From NCBI RefSeq assembly GCF_030216305.1, contig NZ_JASOKT010000003.1, positions 62,001-126,000 on the forward strand: DNA of 64,000 nt. The letters run 5' to 3'. The notes beneath the pieces were generated by a model that was given only the letters and a program-made list of their open reading frames with translations, ran no database searches and had not been told where the DNA came from. This document shows, piece after piece, positions 52,598-62,063 of this stretch. Numbering within the stretch: the first letter of the stretch is position 1; the number at the start of each line of letters is the position of its first letter. Made by a program: the position numbers and the translations under genes. This stretch comes from Actinotignum timonense. Its GTDB lineage: Bacteria > Actinomycetota > Actinomycetes > Actinomycetales > Actinomycetaceae.

Positions 52598-54007
52598 ATG
52601 GCCGCCACTCGACCAGGTGATATTCCACGTGATCGCATTGCCCAGGCTATTAACACCCTGCCCACTCAGGTTGCGGGCTCCCGGGCGGGTAGCGATAGCG
52701 GCGGCGAGGAGAGCGCGGGAGGGGCGGCGTCGTCGGCCTTGGGTAAGGCAAGCGATGCGGAACATTCCGGTGGCGGTGAACACGGCGGCTCTGGCAACTC
52801 GGAGGCCAGCCGCGGCGCGGATTCAAGTAGCGGCGGGGATTTCGGGGTGAAGCTGCTGCACGCGGCGGCGCTCCTCACGATCGTATGCGTGGGCCTCTAC
52901 CTCATTCACGATTTTGTGGGGCCGGTGTTCCTGGCCCTCACCCTGGTGCTGACGGTGCGCCCGGTGCATCGCCTGCTGCTGCGCCATCACGTGCCGCGGT
53001 GGCTGTCCGGAACGCTGACCGTCTCCATTATTGTGGTGGTGCTCCTCGCGGTGGTGGGTTTGACGGCGTGGTCGCTGGCCGGGCTGCCGCGCACCCTCAT
53101 GAGCTACGAAGATAAATTCACCAAGCTCTTCCAGGACACCATGACCTGGCTGGAAAGCCTGGGGCTGAGCACCGATCAGCTCAGCCAGCGCCTGGGTGAC
53201 GTGCTCAATATGGACACGATTATTTCGCTGCTCAGCCAGGCATCCGGGGCGCTCATGAGCGTGGGGAGCCTCATGTTTGTGCTGGCGCTCGCGATTTTCT
53301 TCATCACCATTGACACTCTGTCCGTGCCGGCGCGTGCCCATATTGTGCGTGATCACGATCCGGACCTCTACCGTGCCCTGGCCTCCTTCGAGGGGCGGGT
53401 GCGCCAATACTGGCTGGTGGCCACGCTTTTCGGGTTGCTGGTCTCCACCCTCAATTATTTCGTAATGATGTGGCTGGGCATTCCGCTGGCGCTGGCCTGG
53501 GCGCTGTGGACCTTCGTCACCAATTACATTCCGAATATTGGTTTTATCCTCGGCGTGATCCCGCCGGCGCTTATGGGGCTGGTGGATAGCGGGCCGGCTA
53601 CCGCGCTGTGGATTCTGGTGATTTTCACTTTCCTCAACGTCACGATTCAGGGCGTGCTGCAGCCGAAGATCGTGGGAGATGCGGTGGGCTTGTCCACCAC
53701 CGTCACGTTCCTATCGCTGCTGTTCTGGGCGGTGGTGCTCGGGCCGCTCGGAACTATTCTTGCTGTTCCGCTCACCCTGTTTGTCAAGGCGATTTTCGTG
53801 GATTCGTCGTCGCGTTCGCGCTGGGTGGAGGCTTTCCTGGTGCCCGAATCGAATGCGAAAACCCGGGCGGAACGCGGCATTTACGATCTTGATGAGCCGG
53901 TGCGGGAGATCTACCGGGATTTCACCTCGCGGGATTCCGAGGTGCGGACCAAGATGCGTGACCTGCGGAAGATTTCGCGGCGTCGTAAGAAAGGGATCCG
54001 CGGGTAG
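52598..54007 (+). CDS. AI-2E family permease
   Basis: This 469-residue membrane protein of the PF01594 family has a Gly/Ser-rich N-terminus (about 1-80), then eight predicted helices including GVKLLHAAALLTIVCVGLYL, VSIIVVVLLAVVGLTAWSLA and PNIGFILGVIPPALMGLVDS. Family signatures are NYIPNIGFILGVIPP and QPKIVGDAVGLSTTVTFLSL. Members include TqsA and sodium/proton antiporters, so autoinducer-2 export is only one possibility. ATG 52598 has GGAGG 5 bp upstream; the frame is open 17 codons earlier. Confidence 0.9.
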   Translation: MAATRPGDIPRDRIAQAINTLPTQVAGSRAGSDSGGEESAGGAASSALGKASDAEHSGGGEHGGSGNSEASRGADSSSGGDFGVKLLHAAALLTIVCVGLYLIHDFVGPVFLALTLVLTVRPVHRLLLRHHVPRWLSGTLTVSIIVVVLLAVVGLTAWSLAGLPRTLMSYEDKFTKLFQDTMTWLESLGLSTDQLSQRLGDVLNMDTIISLLSQASGALMSVGSLMFVLALAIFFITIDTLSVPARAHIVRDHDPDLYRALASFEGRVRQYWLVATLFGLLVSTLNYFVMMWLGIPLALAWALWTFVTNYIPNIGFILGVIPPALMGLVDSGPATALWILVIFTFLNVTIQGVLQPKIVGDAVGLSTTVTFLSLLFWAVVLGPLGTILAVPLTLFVKAIFVDSSSRSRWVEAFLVPESNAKTRAERGIYDLDEPVREIYRDFTSRDSEVRTKMRDLRKISRRRKKGIRG

Positions 54008-54178
54008 CTGCGGCTCCGGCGCCGCGCAACTGCGCTTCGGCGCGGGGCGGCGCGGTTCGCCGCAGGGGCGGCGGGCCGCAAGCGCCGCGGGTAGCTTGGA
54101 CCACGCGGGTTAGCCACGAGCGCGTGACCTGAGGCAGACTAGATACGCGGCGCGACCACGCGCCGGTAGGGAGTAACG

Positions 54179-56473
54179 ATGGCTGGAACGCGAACGGGTC
54201 GGACACAGAAAGGGCGCGCACGCACGCAAGCGGGGCGCAACGCCGCTCCCGCGGGGCGCGCCGGCGCGCGTCAGACCGAGGCACGCCGGGGCGGAACGCG
54301 GCAGGGCGGAACGCGGCAGGGCGGAACGCGCCGCAAGCGCTCGATATGGAATTACCCGCGCCGCGGCAAAGGGCCGATTCACCGCTGGATTCCCTCGTGG
54401 CGTTTCGTGCTCGGGCTCTTCTTCACCCTGGGCTTCGGCGGGTTGGTTGCCCTGGTGACCCTCTACATTTTCCTGCCCGTGCCCAGCCCCGATGACGTTG
54501 CGACCGCGGAAAAAACCACTCTCTACTACCGCGATGGCAGCACCGAATTGGGCAGCATGTACGAGGTGAACCGCACTCCGGTCCCCCTGGAAACCCTGCC
54601 GGATTACGTGGGGAATGCGGTGGTTGCTTCCGAAGACCGCACGTTCTACTCCAATTCCGGGATTGACCTGGGTGGCATCGCGCGCGCCGTCGTTAATAAT
54701 ATTCGCGGCGGGGCGCGGCAGGGCGGCTCCACCCTCACCCAGCAGTACGTCGAAAATTACTACCTGGGCACCACCACCGATTACATCGGCAAGGTGAAAG
54801 AAGCCGTGCTCGCGGTCAAGGTGGACCGCAACTCCTCCAAACAGGACATTCTGGAAAACTACCTCAATACCATTTACTTCGGGCGCGGGGCCTACGGGAT
54901 TGAAAGCGCGGCCCAGAACTACTTCGGGATTCCCGCCGCGCAACTGAGCCTGGACCAGGCCGCGCTGCTCACCGCGGTTATTCCGGCGCCTTCCGCCTGG
55001 GATCCGGCGGTGGATCCGGAGCGGGCCGCGCAGCGCTTCGACCGGGTTATTAACCGCATGCTTGAGGACGGCTATATCACCGCCGAGCAGGCCGCGGCCG
55101 CCACCATGCCCGCAACCATCGAGTACGTTGCCGCCAAACAATTCAGCGGCACGAACGGGTATCTTTTGGCCGCTGCCCAGCAGGAGCTTATCGCCACGGA
55201 GAAGTTTACCGAGGACAGCCTCAACCGGGGCGGCTATACGATTGTCACCACAATTGACCCGACCATGCAGCAGGCCGCGGTCGACGTCGTCAATGCGCTC
55301 CCCAAGGACCGCCCGGAGAATAATTACGTGGGCATGCTGTCCGCGGATCCTTCCACCGGCGGTATTTACGCGATGTACGCCGGCGCGGACTACCAGGAAC
55401 GCCAGCGCAATACCGTCACGCAGGATCGCGCCCAGGCCGGATCAACCTTCAAACCCTTCGGCGCGCTCGCGGCCCTCAAGCAGGGCAAATCCATCGACGG
55501 CACCTACTACAATTCCCCCGCGGAACTAAAAATTGGCGATATCACCATCAGTAATTTCGACGACGCCAATATGGGCACGATCAATATGCGTACCGCTACC
55601 GCGAACTCGGTGAATACTTACTATGCGCAGCTCAACGAGGAAGTGGGGCCGCGCAATACCCGCGCCGCCGCGATTGAGGCCGGGATCCCGGAAACTACGC
55701 CGGGCCTGGATAATTCCCTCACGAATGTGCTCGGTTCGGCTTCGCCTACCAATAAGGAGCTCACCCAGGCCTTCGCCGGTTTCGCCAACCGCGGGGTGAG
55801 TGTGCCCCTGCATCTGGTCAGCGAGGTGCGCGACGCGCAGGGCACCGTGGTGTACCGCGCGGATACCGCCGGCAAGCGGGTGCTCGATCAGCGCGTTGCC
55901 GATAACCTCAACGAGCTGCTCCAGGAGCCCACCGGCCCGCGCGGGACCGCGGATCGGGCCGGGCGGCTCGGCTTCCAGGTGGCCGGGAAAACCGGCACCT
56001 CCACGGACCTGAAATCCGCGTGGTTCGTGGGCTACAACCCGAAGATTATTACCACGGTGAATATGTTCCAGATCGGGCCGAACGGTGAGGAAGAATCGCT
56101 GGGCGGCTGGGGTGCCTACCCGTGGGGTATCGGCGGAAACGGCTACCCGGTGGATATGTGGGTGGACTTCATGAAGGCCGTGACGGGCGAGATGGATCTG
56201 CCGAAGTTCCCCGAACCGGAACTAATTGGGGACAAGCGCCCCAGCTACCGCCCCACGCGCCCCGAACCGGTGGAAGAAGTAACGACGACGCCAGAACCGA
56301 GCGCGGAGCCTACCGAGCAGCCAGCGCCGGCCACCCAGGAGCCGGAGCCCGAACCGAGCGCAACAGTGCCCCCGGAGCTGCAGCCCACCCGGATGCCCGC
56401 CCCGCCCACGGAAACCATCCCGCTGCCCACCGAGCCGGCCGAACGCGAGCGCGTTCCCGGTGCTGTTGGTTAG
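54179..56473 (+). CDS. Class A penicillin-binding protein (GT51 transglycosylase plus transpeptidase)
   Basis: This 764-residue enzyme polymerises and cross-links peptidoglycan. A basic cytoplasmic tail with GGTRQ repeats (residues 38-50) is followed by one helix (about 75-99). The GT51 domain has ASEDRTFYSNSGIDLGG (catalytic E152), GGSTLTQQYVENYYLG and YFGRGAYGIESAAQNYFG. The transpeptidase has all three motifs: S422-T-F-K, S477-V-N and K604-T-G-T. The last 80 residues are Pro/Glu/Thr-rich. It is transcribed alone, with no clear terminator after it. Confidence 0.95.
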   Translation: MAGTRTGRTQKGRARTQAGRNAAPAGRAGARQTEARRGGTRQGGTRQGGTRRKRSIWNYPRRGKGPIHRWIPSWRFVLGLFFTLGFGGLVALVTLYIFLPVPSPDDVATAEKTTLYYRDGSTELGSMYEVNRTPVPLETLPDYVGNAVVASEDRTFYSNSGIDLGGIARAVVNNIRGGARQGGSTLTQQYVENYYLGTTTDYIGKVKEAVLAVKVDRNSSKQDILENYLNTIYFGRGAYGIESAAQNYFGIPAAQLSLDQAALLTAVIPAPSAWDPAVDPERAAQRFDRVINRMLEDGYITAEQAAAATMPATIEYVAAKQFSGTNGYLLAAAQQELIATEKFTEDSLNRGGYTIVTTIDPTMQQAAVDVVNALPKDRPENNYVGMLSADPSTGGIYAMYAGADYQERQRNTVTQDRAQAGSTFKPFGALAALKQGKSIDGTYYNSPAELKIGDITISNFDDANMGTINMRTATANSVNTYYAQLNEEVGPRNTRAAAIEAGIPETTPGLDNSLTNVLGSASPTNKELTQAFAGFANRGVSVPLHLVSEVRDAQGTVVYRADTAGKRVLDQRVADNLNELLQEPTGPRGTADRAGRLGFQVAGKTGTSTDLKSAWFVGYNPKIITTVNMFQIGPNGEEESLGGWGAYPWGIGGNGYPVDMWVDFMKAVTGEMDLPKFPEPELIGDKRPSYRPTRPEPVEEVTTTPEPSAEPTEQPAPATQEPEPEPSATVPPELQPTRMPAPPTETIPLPTEPAERERVPGAVG

Positions 56474-56542
56474 GAGCGGGCTAGTGGGCTAGGTTGCTCC
56501 GCACTCTCGAAGTGTGAGCCACCCGCGTTTTAGACTGGATCC

Positions 56543-57616
56543 ATGAAGATCTATCCCTTCTGGGCGCGGGAAAGCGCCCCGGTATCTACCACCTCGGGGC
56601 CGGCCACGGTGGCGCAATGGGGCTGGTCCGCGAACTCGGAAGAGGAAGCGCACAAAGTCGCGCGGGCGCGGCTGCATCGCCTTGTCGATCGCATTGCCGA
56701 ACTCGGTCATTTTCCGCGCGAACGCCAAGCCCGCGCGGAATACTACCCGGGCACCCCGCTGCGCGAAGAAATCCTCGCCGTGCTCAGCGAAACGAACGGC
56801 ACTCCCACCTGCGCTATCACCCGGAACCGCTACGGAGCCGAAGTCCTCAACACCGCCGATATCCTCATCGCGGACGTGGACGTTCCCGAATTAGAAGAAG
56901 CGGCCCGCGCGGGAGGCTCCCGTAAGCCCGGCTCCGGCAAGCCCGGTTTTTTCGCTCGACTTTTCGGTTTCGGCGCGAAGAAGCAGGAGCGGCCCGCCGG
57001 CTCCGCTTTCGATCCCGCACCGGCACCGGCCCGCACACCGGAACCCGCGTCGCCCGCCGCACCCGCACCGGCACCGGATCCTGCCTCCATCCCGGGGCTC
57101 ATCACCGAAACGGCGCCGGTGCGCCAGTACATGATCGAAGCCGAGCTCATCGCCTTTGACCGCATCGAACACTTCGCGCGTCTCAATGCGGCCTGGCCGA
57201 TTTTCGTTTACCGCACCTTCAAAGGCTTCCGCGTTATCGTGGCGGTCGAGGGCATCGCCGCGGACTCCGGGGAAGCGCAGATGATCCTCAACCAGCTCGG
57301 TTCCGACCCGCTCTATATGCGCCTGTGCCGGGTGTACGAATCCTACCGGGCGCGCCTCACCGCCAAACCCTGGCGAGTCGGGATGGCGGCGCCGACCGTG
57401 CGCTGGCCCGAGTACGATGCGTCGTCGGCGCTATGCGATCCGGTTGCGCGCGAGAAAATGCAACAGTGGTTGGCGCAGTACTACGACGCTCGCGCCGGCC
57501 ACGCCACCACGCGCTTCCTTGCTGCGTTCGGGCCCGCTCCTACCGGGCGTGCCGCCCAGGTGGTGGAGCTGCACGCGCGCGTGACCGGAGCGGAGTCCGG
57601 CCTGCCGCTTGCCTAA
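56543..57616 (+). CDS. Conserved protein of unknown function with DxD motif
   Basis: This 357-residue protein has no named domain that I can assign. The N-terminal part (1-118) ends in NRYGAEVLNTADILIADVDV with an acidic DxD (D111, D113). A Pro/Ala linker (about 120-195) with GFFARLFGFGAKK follows. The C-terminal part has IFVYRTFKGFRVIVAVEG, DPLYMRLCRVYESYRARL and TAKPWRVGM. Similar text (YRT-G-R plus DPLY-RLC-RARLTPKPWR) recurs in unnamed proteins of many phyla. The order DxD then a basic core recalls archaeo-eukaryotic primase folds, but that is speculation. It starts 69 bp after the penicillin-binding protein gene. Confidence 0.82.
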   Translation: MKIYPFWARESAPVSTTSGPATVAQWGWSANSEEEAHKVARARLHRLVDRIAELGHFPRERQARAEYYPGTPLREEILAVLSETNGTPTCAITRNRYGAEVLNTADILIADVDVPELEEAARAGGSRKPGSGKPGFFARLFGFGAKKQERPAGSAFDPAPAPARTPEPASPAAPAPAPDPASIPGLITETAPVRQYMIEAELIAFDRIEHFARLNAAWPIFVYRTFKGFRVIVAVEGIAADSGEAQMILNQLGSDPLYMRLCRVYESYRARLTAKPWRVGMAAPTVRWPEYDASSALCDPVAREKMQQWLAQYYDARAGHATTRFLAAFGPAPTGRAAQVVELHARVTGAESGLPLA

Positions 57617-57663
57617 GTTGGGCTCGTGCTGCCTGGCCTCTGCCACTTGCGTAAGACGGTGAC

Positions 57664-58335
57664 CTAGAGCTGGAGGGTGCCCGCCCACTGGTTGGCGACG
57701 GTATCGAGGTAGCCGAGGTGGTCGTCGAAGAGGCCGGCGTACCTTTCGGTCATCTCCAGGGTGATGGTTCCCACCAGTTCCGTCCACGCGCGGATCACGG
57801 AGACGATGAGGCCGTCGGGCAGTTCGCCCAGTTCCGCGTCGAGGGAACCGAAGGTCATGCGGATCCGCCACAGGTCCACCCCGAGCGCGCGGGTTTCCGG
57901 GCCGGTCAGGGCTTTATTGCGCCCGCCTTTGGCGATGCGAGCCAATTCGAGGGGCACGCGCAGGGCGGCGGCCGTGGTCATTTCCGGATTGGAAAAATCA
58001 ATGGCGCTGGCACCGTAAATAAGCGAGAAGCGATTCGGGTAATCGAGGGCCCAGGTGTGGGCGGCGCGCCAGGCCGCCACCCAGCGTTCCCGCCCCGATA
58101 TTTTCTGGTCTGCTGCCCGGCGCATTGCCCCGGCCAGGTCACGGTAGGATTCGGCCGCCAGCGCGGTGAGGAGTTCTTCGCGGGAGCGCACGTGGCGGTA
58201 GGGAGCACCCGGGGAAAGCTCAAGGGAGCGAGCAATCGCGCGCATAGAAAGCTGTTCGGCACCGGCGCGGTCAAGCTGCGCGCGGGCCGCATCCAGCAGC
58301 TTTTCCCGCGTGGTGGGTGCTTCACCTTCACTCAT
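57664..58335 (-). CDS. TetR/AcrR-family regulator with WHG-type C-terminal domain
   Basis: This 223-residue regulator has the TetR helix-turn-helix at about 10-55 (TREKLLDAARAQLDRAGAEQ, MRAIARSLELSPGAPYRHV) and a C-terminal ligand domain with HTWALDYPNRFSLIYGASA typical of the WHG branch. It is convergent with the DxD protein and about 300 bp from rpsF. No obvious target operon lies next to it. A MATE exporter is nearby but unlinked by strand or spacing. Confidence 0.88.
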   Translation of the reverse strand: MSEGEAPTTREKLLDAARAQLDRAGAEQLSMRAIARSLELSPGAPYRHVRSREELLTALAAESYRDLAGAMRRAADQKISGRERWVAAWRAAHTWALDYPNRFSLIYGASAIDFSNPEMTTAAALRVPLELARIAKGGRNKALTGPETRALGVDLWRIRMTFGSLDAELGELPDGLIVSVIRAWTELVGTITLEMTERYAGLFDDHLGYLDTVANQWAGTLQL

Positions 58336-58493
58336 AGCCCGCTCCTATGCTTGTGCCCGGTAGGCCGCCTCAATCGCGGTGGAGCGACCTGGGGAGCGAC
58401 CTAGAGAAAGTCTACCGGCCACCTCCCGGTTTCGGCCGGGATTCTCACGGAAATACGGGCGAAAAGGCGTGGGCCGCTCCATATTTAACCATC

Positions 58494-58634
58494 TGGAAAA
58501 CAGTGCCAGCACCGGCTAGACTGAGGGACTGACCTATCTGTTCGCGGGCGCAAGCATGCGAACGGGCGGGTCAACGCATAACCCTTCTGCCGCGGACGGA
58601 CCGCGGCCGTTTAGACCAGAGGAGGTGGGTAGAC
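58494..58634 (+). promoter_or_regulatory. rpsF promoter and structured leader, possible S6:S18 autoregulatory element
   Basis: TGGAAA at 58494-58499 and TAGACT at 58517-58522, 17 bp apart, form a likely promoter. The leader has two hairpins: GTTCGC (58540-58545) with GCGAAC (58558-58563), and GCCGCGG (58589-58595) with CCGCGGC (58601-58607) just before the GAGGAGGTGG ribosome site. Ribosomal S6:S18 complexes bind such rpsF leaders in many bacteria; I cannot confirm the conserved bulge here. Confidence 0.45.
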
Positions 58635-58925
58635 ATGCGTGAATACGAGATGATGATCATCCTTTCTCCGAACGTTGACGAACGTAATCTGTCGACCAAC
58701 GTTCAGAAGCTGCTCCAGGTTGTCCCCAATGAGGGCGGCGAACTGGAAAAGGTCGATATTTGGGGCCGCCGGAAGCTTGCTTATGACATTAACAAGCACT
58801 CGGAAGGCATTTACGTCGTCGTCGATATGAAGGCGACTCCCGCAACCGCCAGCGAACTTGACCGCCAGCTCAGCCTCAATGAGGATGTGCTCCGCATCAA
58901 GCTCCTGCGTCGCGACGAAAAGTAA
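58635..58925 (+). CDS. rpsF: 30S ribosomal protein S6
   Basis: This 96-residue small-subunit protein starts MREYEMMIILSPNVDERNLS and contains WGRRKLAYDINKHSEGIY, the signature of S6. It pairs with S18 on the platform of the 30S subunit. It heads the rpsF-ssb-rpsR-rplI operon, typical of actinobacteria, and has a strong GAGGAGG ribosome site. Confidence 0.97.
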   Translation: MREYEMMIILSPNVDERNLSTNVQKLLQVVPNEGGELEKVDIWGRRKLAYDINKHSEGIYVVVDMKATPATASELDRQLSLNEDVLRIKLLRRDEK

Positions 58926-58982
58926 ACGTACCACCAGCGTAAGAACCGAATCTGAGAAAACAACGGGGTAAAAGGAGCGATT

Positions 58983-59555
58983 ATGGCAAACGAACCGGTC
59001 ATTACGATCGTCGGCAACCTCACCGCCGATCCGGAAATGCGTTTCACGTCAGGTGGTGTGGCGGTCGCGAGCTTCACGGTTGCTTCCACCCCGCGCAAGC
59101 GCAATGCCCAAACTGACCAGTGGGAAGATGGCGAGCCAATGTTCGTGCGGTGCTCGGCGTGGCGTGACTACGCGGAGAATGTCGCCGAATCGCTGTCCAA
59201 GGGCATGCGCGTGCTGGTAACGGGCCGGCTCACGGTCAATCGTTACCAGACCCAGAACGGGGAACAGCGCGAAGGTCTGGAACTTCAGGTTGATGAAATT
59301 GGGCCCTCGCTGCGTTACGCGAAGGCTCAGGTTACGAAAACCAGCGGCGGCGGTAATTACAACCGCGGCAACCAGGGTGGCTACGGCCAGAACCCGGGCG
59401 GCCAGGGCGCGCCAGGCGGCCAGGGCGGGCAGGGCTCCTACGGGGGTCAGGCCAGCTACAACGCTCCGCAGGGCGGCTCGGCTTACGATCCGTGGAGCCA
59501 GCAGCCGCAAGCCCCGCAGGGCGGTTCCGCTTTCGACGATATGCCCCCGTTCTAA
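58983..59555 (+). CDS. ssb: Single-stranded DNA-binding protein
   Basis: This 190-residue protein has an OB fold ([40 protein letters not shown]) and a Gly/Gln/Ala-rich disordered linker (about 118-180) that ends in the protein-interaction tip DDMPPF. It binds single-stranded DNA as a tetramer in replication and repair. AAAGGAG lies before the ATG. It sits 57 bp after rpsF. Confidence 0.97.
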   Translation: MANEPVITIVGNLTADPEMRFTSGGVAVASFTVASTPRKRNAQTDQWEDGEPMFVRCSAWRDYAENVAESLSKGMRVLVTGRLTVNRYQTQNGEQREGLELQVDEIGPSLRYAKAQVTKTSGGGNYNRGNQGGYGQNPGGQGAPGGQGGQGSYGGQASYNAPQGGSAYDPWSQQPQAPQGGSAFDDMPPF

Positions 59556-59716
59556 ATTTTCATCTAGATTTGCGTTCTAGATTTTCGGGACTACGCACAC
59601 ACCCATAAGTGACATTTTGACTCGGGCAACCGCCCCGCACCGCACCGCGCACTGTAACGCGCGGTATTCGCGGGAATTGCGCTAGGCACGAGTCGCAGCA
59701 ACATTAGGAGAAAACT

Positions 59717-59956
59717 ATGGCGAAGGGACATCTTCGCAAGCCGTTGAAGCGGAAGACCGCTCCGGTGAAGGCCATCAAGGTCGGCAATATTGACTACAAG
59801 GACACCGCTACGCTGCGCAAGTTCATTTCGGACCGCGGCAAGATCCGCGCCCGCCGCGTGACCGGTGTCAACGTTCAGGAGCAGCGCAAGATCGCCAAGG
59901 CGATTAAGAACGCCCGTGAGATGGCTCTGCTTCCCTACTCGAGCAACGCTCGCTAA
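59717..59956 (+). CDS. rpsR: 30S ribosomal protein S18, cysteine-free form
   Basis: This 79-residue protein begins [20 protein letters not shown] and ends [14 protein letters not shown]. It has no Cys at all, so it is the zinc-independent (C-minus) type, although it lies in the primary rpsF-ssb-rpsR-rplI operon. An AGGAG site precedes the ATG. The 161-bp gap before it shows only a TCTAGATTT repeat. Confidence 0.97.
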   Translation: MAKGHLRKPLKRKTAPVKAIKVGNIDYKDTATLRKFISDRGKIRARRVTGVNVQEQRKIAKAIKNAREMALLPYSSNAR

Positions 59957-59967
59957 GGAGGCACATA

Positions 59968-60423
59968 ATGAAGCTCATTCTTACGCACGACGTCGAACGC
60001 CTCGGCACCGCCGGTGATGTTGTCACCGTCAAGGACGGCTACGGCCGTAACTACCTGCTGCCGCGCGGCTACGCCACTCCGTGGACCAAGGGCGCCCAGA
60101 AGCAGATCGACCAGATGGCCGAAGCGCGCCGCAAGCGCTCCATCACCGATCTGGAAGCCGCGCACGCGCTGCGCGATGCCCTCAACGAAGCCGTGGTGCA
60201 GGTGAAGAAGGCCGCCGGTGAAAACGGCCGCCTCTTCGGCGCGGTGACCTCCAAGGACATCGCCGAAGCCGCCACCGAAACCGTGGGCAAGCCGGTGGAC
60301 AAGCGTTGGATCACGCTTGCCTCCCCGATCAAGTCCCTGGGCAGCTACACCGCTAAGGTGCGGGTGCATGAGGATGTCACGGCATCCCTCCAGGTGGATG
60401 TGCTGCGCGCACCCAAGAAGTAA
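59968..60423 (+). CDS. rplI: 50S ribosomal protein L9
   Basis: This 151-residue protein has the N-terminal L9 signature GDVVTVKDGYGRNYLLPRGY, a long connecting helix, and the C-terminal domain with RLFGAVTSKDIAEA. It closes the ribosomal operon, 11 bp after rpsR, and is followed by a terminator shared with the convergent MATE gene. Confidence 0.97.
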   Translation: MKLILTHDVERLGTAGDVVTVKDGYGRNYLLPRGYATPWTKGAQKQIDQMAEARRKRSITDLEAAHALRDALNEAVVQVKKAAGENGRLFGAVTSKDIAEAATETVGKPVDKRWITLASPIKSLGSYTAKVRVHEDVTASLQVDVLRAPKK

Positions 60424-60451
60424 TAGCTGATAGCTAGTTCATCAGCACGCG

Positions 60452-60487
60452 AAGGCGGGGGAGAACCTTTATGGTCTCCCCCGCCTT
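60452..60487. terminator. Bidirectional terminator between rplI and the MATE gene
   Basis: AAGGCGGGGGAGA at 60452-60464 pairs perfectly with TCTCCCCCGCCTT at 60475-60487, with A and T flanks on each side. Confidence 0.8.
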
Positions 60488-60520
60488 TGTGCTGCCCGCG
60501 TTAGCTGCGGGGGCGCCGCA

Positions 60521-61891
60521 CTAGCTCCCCAGCTGCACCCACTTTTCCCCGCGTACCCGCAGGTACGTGGGCAGCGCGCGGGCGCTCATACACACCCCGG
60601 CATAGCCGATCCACAGCCAGATGAATCCCGTCTGCCCGGACGTCCATTCCAGCAGCCCGAGCACCATGGGCCCGTACAGGGCGAGGGGGATAAACATCAT
60701 CCACGCGAGGGTTTTAAGATCGCCCGCGCCAATGAGCACGCCGTCGAGAATAAATGCCACCGAGGCGATGGGGAAAAATACCGCAATGACGAGGAGGCCC
60801 CAGAAAGCCAGCCAGCGCACGTCCCCCGCGGTGCTCATGATCCGCACGATCAGCGGTGAGGTGAGAACAGTAGCCGCGCCCAGCACCGCGCCGACGCTCA
60901 TGCCGCGGCTCAGGCAGCGCCCGAGCACTGTTCGCAGGCGCGATTCGTCGCCGGCCCCGGAAGCTTGGCCCACGAGGATTTGCGCGGCCATGGCGAGGGC
61001 GTCCAGCCCGTAGGAGGCGAAATTCCAGATGGTCATGGTGATTTGGTTCGCGGCCAGCGCTTCAGTGCCGAGTTGGGTCGCCCCGGTTATTTGCAGCAGG
61101 ATCAGCACGCGCAGCACCGCGGAACGCACGATGAGGGGAACGGAATCGTGGAGGGCGCGTAGCACCCCCACTCCACGCGGAGCGAGCGGCGCGTGGTGCT
61201 CGCGCGCATGATGTACGACGACGCCGGTAAGGACCACACCCATGACCGTTTGCGCCGCCGCCGTACCTATTCCGGCTCCCGCCAGGCCCAGCCCGGCCGG
61301 GTAGATGAAAACGAAGTTGAGGGGGATATTGACGAGTGCCCCGAGCACCGAAACTTTGAAGGGTGTGGTGGTGTTCCCGAGCCCGCGCAGGGTTCCGGTG
61401 GCGGCCAGGACGACGAGCATGCCGGGCAGTCCCGCGGCGGAAAAACGCAGGTAGCGTGCACCTTCGGTGATAACGACTCCCTCCGCGCCGAAAAGCGCGA
61501 GGATGTGGGGTGCCCAGATAGCCAAGATCGCACCGAGTAGCAAGCCCAGCGTTCCGGCCAACCACAGGCCGTCCATGCCCTGGGAGAGGGCGGCTTTCAT
61601 GCGCCCGGCTCCCACGTAGCGGGCGGTGGCGGAGGTGGTGGCGTAGGCGAGGAAAATGCACAGCCCCACGAGGGTGGTGATGATGGTGGAAGCGAGGGCG
61701 AGGCCGGCGAGCGGCCCCGTGCCTAGGTGGCCCACCATCACGGTATCCGTGGCGACAAGGAGAGGCTCGGCCAGCAGGGAGCCGAGGGAGGGCAGGGCCA
61801 GGCGCGCGATCTCACGGTCAATGGCGTGCTTGGTAGTGGGGGTGTTGCGGTCTCCAGCGGGGCCGTCATGATGCTTCTCGGGTGTCGTCAC
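60521..61891 (-). CDS. MATE family efflux transporter, DinF-like
   Basis: This 456-residue protein has 12 helices in two MATE repeats. Repeat one opens with IDREIARLALPSLGSLLAEP and LLVATDTVMVGHLGTGPLAG; the second has AANQITMTIWNFASYGLDAL and AMAAQILVGQASGAGDES. It likely exports cationic or oxidative-stress compounds by sodium or proton antiport. The GTG at 61891 was chosen because upstream translation of the open frame is non-hydrophobic and runs into the DnaA-box region; no strong ribosome site is seen. No LexA box was found upstream despite the DinF likeness. Confidence 0.9.
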   Translation of the reverse strand: MTTPEKHHDGPAGDRNTPTTKHAIDREIARLALPSLGSLLAEPLLVATDTVMVGHLGTGPLAGLALASTIITTLVGLCIFLAYATTSATARYVGAGRMKAALSQGMDGLWLAGTLGLLLGAILAIWAPHILALFGAEGVVITEGARYLRFSAAGLPGMLVVLAATGTLRGLGNTTTPFKVSVLGALVNIPLNFVFIYPAGLGLAGAGIGTAAAQTVMGVVLTGVVVHHAREHHAPLAPRGVGVLRALHDSVPLIVRSAVLRVLILLQITGATQLGTEALAANQITMTIWNFASYGLDALAMAAQILVGQASGAGDESRLRTVLGRCLSRGMSVGAVLGAATVLTSPLIVRIMSTAGDVRWLAFWGLLVIAVFFPIASVAFILDGVLIGAGDLKTLAWMMFIPLALYGPMVLGLLEWTSGQTGFIWLWIGYAGVCMSARALPTYLRVRGEKWVQLGS

Positions 61892-62063
61892 GTCCGCTAG
61901 CTTAGCTGAGCCCGGGTGAGGTCGCCGGGCGCGGCGGTGCCAGGCAATGACGTCCGGCCCCGGCGGCCCGTAGCGGCCCCTCAACCCACGGCCACAACTA
62001 CTTGAGGAAAGCCTCAACGTGAGTGACGTCACGTAGTTAAGATGTGGAGAACTTTCCCGCAGA

